Assembly: GCA_021443945.1 (NCBI GenBank)
Contig: JABUSF010000015.1
Location: 33,442 to 38,687 of the forward strand
DNA from: Ileibacterium sp.
GTDB lineage: Bacteria > Bacillota_I > Bacilli_A > Erysipelotrichales > Erysipelotrichaceae
Direction of reading: 5' to 3'
DNA length: 5,246 nucleotides
Below the pieces are notes generated by a model. That model was not told the DNA's origin. It worked only from the letters and a program-made list of their open reading frames with translations, and did not search any database. This document shows, one piece after another, positions 1-4,266 of this stretch. Position numbers and translations under genes: made by a program. Every line of letters begins with the position of its first letter. Position 1 is the first letter of the stretch.

Positions 1-2
1 CC

Positions 3-209
3 ATTGCTCAGGGATATGCAAAAGAAGAGTTGAAAGGCATCGTTTTGTTTACGCCCACAAGCTCCATCACGACACCCTGTGGGGCCTGCCGTCAGGTCAT
101 GGCTGAGCTTCTGGGGCCTGATGGATTTGTGGTCATGACCTGCAGAAACGGATCTTTGACCCGCATCACGTCCGTCAAAGAACTTCTTCCGGATTCTTTC
201 AGCCTGTAG
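3..209 (+). CDS. cdd: cytidine deaminase, C-terminal part (5' end outside window)
   Basis: This is the last 68 codons of a cytidine deaminase, the cytosolic zinc enzyme of pyrimidine salvage that hydrolyses cytidine and deoxycytidine to uridine and deoxyuridine plus ammonia. The visible reading frame contains the family signature TTPCGACRQV. Its two cysteines (codons at 78 and 87) are the second and third zinc ligands. The first ligand motif (His/Cys-Ala-Glu) lies upstream of the window. The protein ends with KELLPDSFSL, the usual C-terminus of the short (about 130-residue) homotetrameric bacterial form, so about half the protein is seen. The stop is TAG at 207-209 and a terminator follows at 291-330. 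The region is visibly richer in G+C than the operon to its right, consistent with a resident core gene. The identification is firm. The gene is partial only because the window starts inside it. Confidence 0.95.
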   Translation: MAQGYAKEELKGIVLFTPTSSITTPCGACRQVMAELLGPDGFVVMTCRNGSLTRITSVKELLPDSFSL

Positions 210-244
210 CCTCTGAAACTTTCCAAACCAGTCTGCCCAAAACC

Positions 245-272
245 GGATTGCTGAGGTTTGATCCAGCAATCC
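245..272. other. 9-bp hairpin downstream of cdd
   Basis: GGATTGCTG (245-253) and CAGCAATCC (264-272) form a perfect 9-bp inverted repeat with a 10-nt loop. There is no T-run after it, so it is not an intrinsic terminator by itself. It sits in the 3' untranslated region of cdd just before the terminator and may stabilise the mRNA 3' end. Confidence 0.5.
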
Positions 273-290
273 AACAATATAAGCCCAACC

Positions 291-330
291 AAAAAGGGAG
301 AAATCATCCTATCGGAGATTCTCCCTTTTT
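291..330. terminator. bidirectional intrinsic terminator between cdd and the defence operon
   Basis: AAAAAGGGAGAA at 291-302 pairs perfectly with TTCTCCCTTTTT at 319-330. The stem continues inward as TC/GA past a single bulged A, leaving a loop of about 11-12 nt. A-run, G+C core and T-run are symmetric, so the structure has a U-tract in either direction. It terminates cdd on the + strand, and can also stop the leftward operon, whose last stop codon is about 180 nt away on the - strand. Confidence 0.85.
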
Positions 331-511
331 CTGCGCAAAAATTCTGTCATTACACTCCAATCATCGTACTTAGAGAATCCGATGAATACCGAAAACGGAG
401 AAAGAATAATAAGAAATAAAATACTGTTATCGAAGATACAAATATCAAAACTAAAAACTGTACTGAAAAAAGAAATTAAACCTCTGAATTAACATCTGGA
501 TTTAACTTCTT
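331..511. other. A+T-rich intergenic stretch, no supported gene
   Basis: The A-rich DNA between the terminator and the end of the TOPRIM gene forms the 3' untranslated region of the leftward operon. It contains a 36-codon + strand open frame (382-492, beginning MNTENGERIIRNK, lysine- and isoleucine-rich). That frame has only a weak AGAGA upstream and a composition expected by chance in A-rich DNA, so I do not call it a gene. No clear T-tailed hairpin for the - strand was seen here. Confidence 0.5.
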
Positions 512-1285
512 TCAAATAGATGAATTTTCTTTTTGAATACAGGATTCAAGTACCTTCAAACCCTTTGGTGTTAAATACTCTTGCAGCTCTTGAAACAAGC
601 AAAATACGTTAGTTCCTGGCTTCAGAGAATTGGTTCCAATTTTAATATATCTCCATGATTCTGCATATTCCGCTTTACATCCGTCAGGAAGATACTCCCT
701 GGAATCTTCAATAAAATCAGTCTCCCTACCTTCATATTGATCAGTAAACTTAAAAGCAAATTCTTCTTTTTGCTCTGGAGTTAAATTGTTTTTATGAAAT
801 AAAGCATGCTCTAAATTGCATGAATGGTAAACTGCCATAAACGGAACAGGCTTTCGGAGAACATTAACTTCAGGGACACTAGCAATCTTGGATAATCGTT
901 GACCTTTGATCTCATTTCGCTTTTGTATCATTTCGCAATTACTTGTTCGAATACAGTCACTTTCGTAAACAGGTTTAGTGCAGTCAAGATCCTCTACAAT
1001 TTTCGAAGGATCAATAAAACACCCATCAGTATCTGACATCAAAACAATCTGGAGTAAATCACCAGCTTTAAAAATTCGTTCATTTTCAATTTTTTGTTTA
1101 ACCAGATTGCTGATTTGATGATTGATATTTGTTGAATTGAAATCTGAAGTTATATCACAATGATTGATATTAAACACGATTTGACTTTGATCGAAAATAA
1201 CATCAAATAGATTCTGATAGCACTCTTTATCTGTTGGACCTTCCACCAGAATAAAGATGACTTTTTTTGCTTTACGTCGTCCCAT
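512..1285 (-). CDS. TOPRIM-like protein, probable nuclease effector of an ATPase-TOPRIM defence pair (RloB/AbiLii/AriB-like)
   Basis: This 257-residue cytosolic protein has no signal peptide or membrane segment. The basic start MGRRKAKK leads into a beta strand and the motif FILVEGPTDKECY (residues 11-23), whose Glu15 fits the catalytic glutamate of TOPRIM domains. A second hydrophobic strand ends in MSDTDG (83-88), giving the acidic DxD pair Asp85/Asp87. YHSCNLEHALF (153-163) resembles the conserved Asn/Glu/His patch after the TOPRIM core in RloB-type proteins. Known relatives are metal-dependent nucleases, or presumed so, paired with an ABC/AAA ATPase: RloB, AbiLii, and AriB of PARIS, which cleaves tRNA. 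I infer that this is the toxic effector held by the upstream ATPase. Its start overlaps the ATPase end by 14 nt, so translation is probably coupled; a GGGA lies 7 nt before the ATG. The protein is not clearly a DUF4435 (AriB) member, so its exact family and target are unknown. The pairing and motifs are well supported; the function is by analogy. Confidence 0.75.
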   Translation of the reverse strand: MGRRKAKKVIFILVEGPTDKECYQNLFDVIFDQSQIVFNINHCDITSDFNSTNINHQISNLVKQKIENERIFKAGDLLQIVLMSDTDGCFIDPSKIVEDLDCTKPVYESDCIRTSNCEMIQKRNEIKGQRLSKIASVPEVNVLRKPVPFMAVYHSCNLEHALFHKNNLTPEQKEEFAFKFTDQYEGRETDFIEDSREYLPDGCKAEYAESWRYIKIGTNSLKPGTNVFCLFQELQEYLTPKGLKVLESCIQKENSSI

Positions 1286-2684
1286 TCATTCGTCCCGCTT
1301 TCCTGAAGGCATGCCGGATTTTCCCCTCTTTAAAGGGATTAAGATATTGATCCGAATCCAATGAAAGAATCAAAGTTCTGTAATATAAATCACGTAAATT
1401 ATTTGTGGTTTTTACATTCTTCAAATGAACAAAGCTTTCATCCTCCAGAGTGGTGGTAAAGTAAATATTCTTGTAACGAATCTTCTCTAATGGATGCAGA
1501 TTATGAGCGGTAAAGAGAATTTGTCCTTTTGCTGTCTCTGACAGGACACTAATTATTTCACCCAGCAGATATTCGAAAACTCCGGAATCCATTTCATCAA
1601 TCATGAGGCAGATAAAAGGATTATTCACGGCTGCAATCAATGCGCTCAAAATAGAAATAATTCTTTTAATGCCAAAAGACTCATACATTAAAGGGATTCG
1701 ATTACCTGATCTTACCGCAAAGGGTTCAAAAGAAACCAGTTCCTCTCCATTTGGTCCAAAAGATGGTGAAACAGGAGTGAGTTCAATGGTTAAACCAACG
1801 ATGATTTGACTCAGTACAATGTTGATCTGGTGAATGGATTCCTGAATAGCAGGTTCAAACTTTTTAGGCAGAGTTGGTTTTGAGGATCCCGATAAACTGC
1901 AATCTATAGGAAATGACCCGTGAACACCAAACTCATCCCCCTGATGATGAAGATACATTGGTAAAATATTTAAAACAGGAATTTCCCCATAAGCTTCATT
2001 GTTGATAATCAGCCATTGGTTTTCAGCGTACTCTTCAAGGTTGGCTACAGCGAACTGCAGTTGTATCAACCGGCGCTCTTTGGCAGAGGACTTGGAATAC
2101 TCTTTGATTTCCTTAAGCAGTGACTTTGTGAGCGGATTAAAAAGCCAGGATCTGTTCGGATCTGATTTGACAGCACCTTCAATCTGCCTTCTGTATTGAA
2201 CAGCGAATGCCGACTCAGATGCATCATTACCTCTTAAATCACTTCTTTTAAACCGCTCCAGTGTTTGCCATGAGGAAAATTTGTTTTTGGATTCATCCCA
2301 TTCCTTGCGTTTCAACCATTCCTGCACAATGATGGGTTCCCTGCGCAAATCCTGGTTGGAAAACTCTATGAAATAATTAAGCAACAAAACATCGTTTCCT
2401 ACATGAAGGAAAAACTCGATTTCAACAGCAGAAGAGAGTTGATTTTGCTTAATAAATCCAGATGCTTTTTCTGGCAGATACCCTTTTCGAAAAATATTTT
2501 TAATGACACTGCACGCATCAATAATGGCTGTTTTCCCTGAACCGTTTGGCCCATAGACACCATAAAGATCAATTGCATTTTCAGTGGTTCCAAACTCATA
2601 GTGAGTATTAAAATCGATTTTTCCATTGGACACACTTTTAAAATTTTGCATCCGTATGGATTTAATTCTTACCTCCGCTGGCAT
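1272..2684 (-). CDS. ABC/AAA-type ATPase of a two-gene defence system (RloA/AbiLi/AriA-like, AAA_15/AAA_21 type)
   Basis: This 470-residue cytosolic ATPase is first in a leftward operon. The N-terminus (RIKSIRMQNFKSVSNGKIDF) is the typical opening strand of SMC/RecF/OLD-like ATPases. The Walker A is GPNGSGKT (45-52). An ABC-signature-like ESFGIKR (335-341), a Walker B ICLMIDE (358-364, Asp363/Glu364) and an H-loop FTAHN (His394) follow, so the nucleotide site looks intact. The insert at about 65-330 is largely helical and variable, as in this group. Such ATPases dimerise head to tail; in PARIS the ATPase assembly senses a phage trigger and releases the TOPRIM partner. The start is chosen because AGGGG lies 5 nt upstream (2690-2694), with a second purine-rich GAGGAAG just before it; Met12 is less likely. 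The last 14 nt overlap the TOPRIM gene. Unlike OLD or Gabija GajA, no TOPRIM is fused to the C-terminus, which ends at about residue 470. The ATPase class is certain; the defence role is inferred from gene pairing. Confidence 0.85.
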   Translation of the reverse strand: MPAEVRIKSIRMQNFKSVSNGKIDFNTHYEFGTTENAIDLYGVYGPNGSGKTAIIDACSVIKNIFRKGYLPEKASGFIKQNQLSSAVEIEFFLHVGNDVLLLNYFIEFSNQDLRREPIIVQEWLKRKEWDESKNKFSSWQTLERFKRSDLRGNDASESAFAVQYRRQIEGAVKSDPNRSWLFNPLTKSLLKEIKEYSKSSAKERRLIQLQFAVANLEEYAENQWLIINNEAYGEIPVLNILPMYLHHQGDEFGVHGSFPIDCSLSGSSKPTLPKKFEPAIQESIHQINIVLSQIIVGLTIELTPVSPSFGPNGEELVSFEPFAVRSGNRIPLMYESFGIKRIISILSALIAAVNNPFICLMIDEMDSGVFEYLLGEIISVLSETAKGQILFTAHNLHPLEKIRYKNIYFTTTLEDESFVHLKNVKTTNNLRDLYYRTLILSLDSDQYLNPFKEGKIRHAFRKAGRMNGTT

Positions 2685-2689
2685 AATGT

Positions 2690-2702
2690 CCCCTACTTCC
2701 TC
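2690..2702 (-). promoter_or_regulatory. ribosome binding site of the ATPase gene
   Basis: On the - strand, GAGGAAG (2702-2696) and AGGGG (2694-2690) precede the ATG at 2684. The second lies 5 nt from the start codon. This strong purine tract supports the 470-residue start over the internal Met12. Confidence 0.7.
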
Positions 2703-2723
2703 TTTATTCGTTTCATTTTCTAT

Positions 2724-2742
2724 ATTCTACCAAAATTCTACC
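2724..2742 (-). promoter_or_regulatory. candidate extended -10 promoter with tandem GGTAGAAT repeat
   Basis: On the - strand, GGTAGAAT occurs twice (2742-2735 and 2731-2724), with starts 11 nt apart. The copy nearer the gene reads TGGTAGAAT, matching an extended -10 (TGn plus TAGAAT, one mismatch to TATAAT). Transcription would start near 2717, giving a leader of about 33 nt. No good -35 box lies at the right distance. The repeat may instead be a regulator half-site pair, one helical turn apart. Confidence 0.35.
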
Positions 2743-2776
2743 GCATTTTCCTGTTACGCACTAAAATAAATAGAAA

Positions 2777-2795
2777 TCGATATAAAAAATATCGA
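2777..2795. promoter_or_regulatory. 7-bp inverted repeat, possible operator upstream of the defence operon
   Basis: TCGATAT (2777-2783), a 5-nt AAAAA spacer and ATATCGA (2789-2795) make a perfect dyad about 95 nt upstream of the ATPase start codon. Its size and A+T-rich centre suit a dimeric DNA-binding regulator. No T-run after a G+C stem argues against a terminator. No regulator gene is seen in the window. Confidence 0.35.
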
Positions 2796-2851
2796 AACGC
2801 GTTTTTATAAAGATTAATTTTTAACAGCCATAAGTCAATTTAAAGGAAAAC

Positions 2852-2892
2852 AGGGCCTCAGTTCTGCTCGAAACTGTGAGGACTCAGAGCAG
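2852..2892. other. interlocking inverted repeats (possible pseudoknot) left of the IS remnant
   Basis: CCTCA-GTT (2856-2863) can pair with AAC (2872-2874) and TGAGG (2877-2881), with a two-base bulge. The CTGCTC in its loop (2864-2869) is complementary to GAGCAG at 2887-2892. The two pairings interlock as in an H-type pseudoknot, or act as alternatives. This is visible complementarity only. No T-run or known RNA family was recognised. Confidence 0.25.
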
Positions 2893-2921
2893 TCTGCCAA
2901 GATAGTAACGTTCAAAATCAT

Positions 2922-2947
2922 CTTGAATTTACATACTAAGTGCAACA
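2922..2947. repeat. left terminal inverted repeat of the IS30 remnant
   Basis: This 26-nt repeat matches the reverse complement of 3796-3821 at 22 positions. CTTGAATT at the outer end and ACTAAGTGCA inside are the best preserved blocks. Confidence 0.8.
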
Positions 2948-3020
2948 ACTAAGAACGTGGCCATCAGCTCACTCTGATACCCTGACGTTGACGAAACAAA
3001 AGAAAATCAGGAGAGAACCT

Positions 3021-3812
3021 ATGAACCACTACAACCATCTTGCAATAATCAAATGAGAAGAGATATTCCGTTTTCGCTCACAAGGATTGTCTATTAGAAA
3101 GACAACTGCAATTGTTGGCTGCAGTCCTTCCACTGTCTCCTGTGAACGAACCAGAAACTCTGTGGATGGAGTTTACTGCCCTTCAAAGACACAGAAATCT
3201 TATCAACTGCATCATGAGAACTGCCATAAAACCCCAATTCTGGATGATCCAGAACGTTTTAAATGAGTCAAGGAATGTTTCTTTATGCGTCCTTGAGCTC
3301 CGGAGCAAATTGCGGGAAGACTCTCTTACGAATAAGCCTCCTAGAGCATCAGCCCTAATACGATCTATCGGGTAATTTATGCCGGTAAGACAGGAAAGGC
3401 TTGTCTGGTCACCTATGTTGATCTCCACAGCCGTTTCCTGAAAAGCAAGAAAATTGCCGTTAAGAGAAGTGAAGACGTTAAAAACACCAGGATTGATCTT
3501 CTGAAAGGAGAACCATTAAATCTCATCACTTCTGACAGAGGATAGGAATTAAGCAAGCCTGCAGAGATATCAGAGGCGCTGGATAAAGGAGCCTTCTATT
3601 TTCCGAAGCCAGCCCCATCCCTGGGATCAGGGAAGCAACGAAAACACGAACGGATGGATAAGTGAAGACTTCCTAAAAGTGAGGATATGACAAATATTTC
3701 GGATGAGTATATTCAATCGAAGGCCGATGAAATCAACAAACGGTCCAGAAAATATTTAGGTTACCGAACACCGAATGAAGTGTATTATTCAGAAGTGCTG
3801 CACTTAGTTTGA
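3021..3812 (+). pseudogene. IS30-family transposase, degraded
   Basis: Reading from ATG 3021 (AGGAGAG 5 nt upstream) gives MNHYNHLAIIK, then a broken but unmistakable IS30 transposase. A helix-turn-helix SIRKTTAIVGCSPSTVSCE (about 3090-3146) is followed by APEQIAGRLSYE, NTIYRVIYAG, KTGKACLVTYVDLHSRF, then TSDRG and the tail INKRSRKYLGYRTPNEVYYSEVLHLV. In-frame stops are TGA 3054, TGA 3264, TGA 3294, TAA 3333, TAG 3342 and TAG 3543. The HPW...NENTNG block that carries the catalytic Glu is shifted to another frame between about 3613 and 3671, and the frame is then restored. IYAG is joined directly to KTGKACL near 3381-3389. That junction lacks the usual stretch with DWEGDTV, and so the first catalytic Asp. 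Only 264 codons remain, where about 340-380 are usual. The gene is non-functional. In several places the intact residue is evident (WSPEQI for *APEQI; QASW for *AS*). Confidence 0.9.
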
Positions 3813-3821
3813 CAATTCAAG
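3796..3821. repeat. right terminal inverted repeat of the IS30 remnant
   Basis: This is the partner of 2922-2947, with 22 of 26 matches when reverse-complemented. It covers the last transposase codons (LHLV) and the TGA stop at 3810-3812. Confidence 0.8.
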
Positions 3822-3822
3822 A

Positions 3823-4218
3823 GTGAATAACATTGCATCCTCTTAGGAATAATCGCTGTACAAACGAGGAGATCTAAGATCGATTCTCTGTGGGGTTACT
3901 GCCTCAACCCAACCACGACACTGCGGCAATTAAATTATGGCAGATGGACGATAAAAAACTTGGGAGAAATCCGTTTCCTTCGAAGTGGTGGACTCCCATT
4001 CACGATGATTTTTTGTATGTCAATCTGCGTTTTGCGGTCCTTTTCTTTCGATTTTTACATTTTACCGCTTATTCTCTTCGTTTTTCTTTCATCTGTTTGT
4101 TTTTTTCTAACCTTCGTTAAGAATTCATTAACATTAGTTTCCTGAAAAATTCTTTCCTGCCTTTCTGTTTCTTTTCCCCTGATTTCTATACTTAATCCAG
4201 AAAGAACAGACTTGAACG
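3823..4218. other. intergenic region without a convincing gene; T-rich second half
   Basis: This roughly 400-nt stretch lies between the IS remnant and the exported-protein gene. Open frames at 3890-4120 (GTG start) and 3960-4145 (TTG start) lack well-placed ribosome binding sites. Their hydrophobic or aromatic composition follows from the T-rich run at about 4005-4120, so I do not call them genes. A hairpin-capable segment is TGGGAG (3961-3966) with CTCCCA (3993-3998), extended by TCC/GGA past a bulge. A T6 run begins 10 nt later at 4009, too far for a classical terminator. A smaller GGGTT/AACCC hairpin lies at 3893-3910. Confidence 0.5.
4187..4192 (+). promoter_or_regulatory. candidate -10 box for the exported-protein gene
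   Basis: TATACT differs from TATAAT at one position and lies 75 nt before the ATG at 4267. No recognisable -35 hexamer sits 16-18 nt upstream (the bases there are pyrimidine-rich), so this is a weak call. Confidence 0.3.
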
Positions 4219-4253
4219 ATGATGCTGCTAAAGCTGCAGAAAAAGTTTGTGAA

Positions 4254-4258
4254 TGGAG
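4254..4258 (+). promoter_or_regulatory. ribosome binding site deciding the start of the exported protein
   Basis: TGGAG lies 8 nt before ATG 4267. An in-frame ATG pair at 4219 and 4222 lies upstream and would add 16 or 15 residues (MMLLKLQKKFVNGELI), but it has no purine tract. The 4267 start puts a clean signal peptide at the N-terminus and is preferred. Confidence 0.65.
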
Positions 4259-4266
4259 AATTGATT

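Larger units (their letters stand above)
2921..3822 (+). mobile_element. decayed IS30-family insertion sequence (about 0.9 kb)
   Basis: Terminal inverted repeats bracket a ruined IS30-type transposase. The left end (2922-2947, CTTGAATT...CTAAGTGCA) matches the reverse complement of the right end (3796-3821) at 22 of 26 positions, and one further outer base matches. The right repeat overlaps the transposase stop, as is common in this family. Length is about 900 bp, against roughly 1.0-1.2 kb for intact IS30 elements, because of an internal deletion. No convincing target duplication was found at the two ends, which suggests an old insertion or later change at the flanks. The element can no longer transpose by itself. 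Confidence 0.85.

Noticed and set aside
92..307. 71-codon - strand open frame over cdd
   Set aside because: It is antisense to the well-supported cytidine deaminase and runs into the terminator; it has no ribosome binding site.
382..492. 36-codon lysine-rich + strand open frame between cdd and the TOPRIM gene
   Set aside because: It has only a weak AGAGA upstream, a composition typical of A-rich non-coding DNA, no recognisable motif, and runs convergent with the operon end.
2811..2838. Possible - strand promoter: TTGACT (2838-2833) with TAATCT 16 nt downstream
   Set aside because: The -35 is good, but the -10 matches TATAAT at only 3 of 6 positions and the site is about 130 nt from the gene. 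The extended -10 at 2724-2732 fits better, though neither is proven.
3112..3428. Open frames of 87 and 81 codons on either strand inside the IS remnant
   Set aside because: They are off-frame or antisense readings of the IS30 transposase pseudogene, whose true frame is identified by family motifs.
2921..3822. Target-site duplication around the IS30 remnant
   Set aside because: The bases just outside the two inverted repeats do not match convincingly at 2-4 nt.
3890..4145. Two overlapping hydrophobic or aromatic-rich small open frames
   Set aside because: Both use non-ATG starts (GTG, TTG) without a well-placed ribosome binding site, and their hydrophobicity follows from the T-rich DNA. A small membrane protein cannot be fully excluded.
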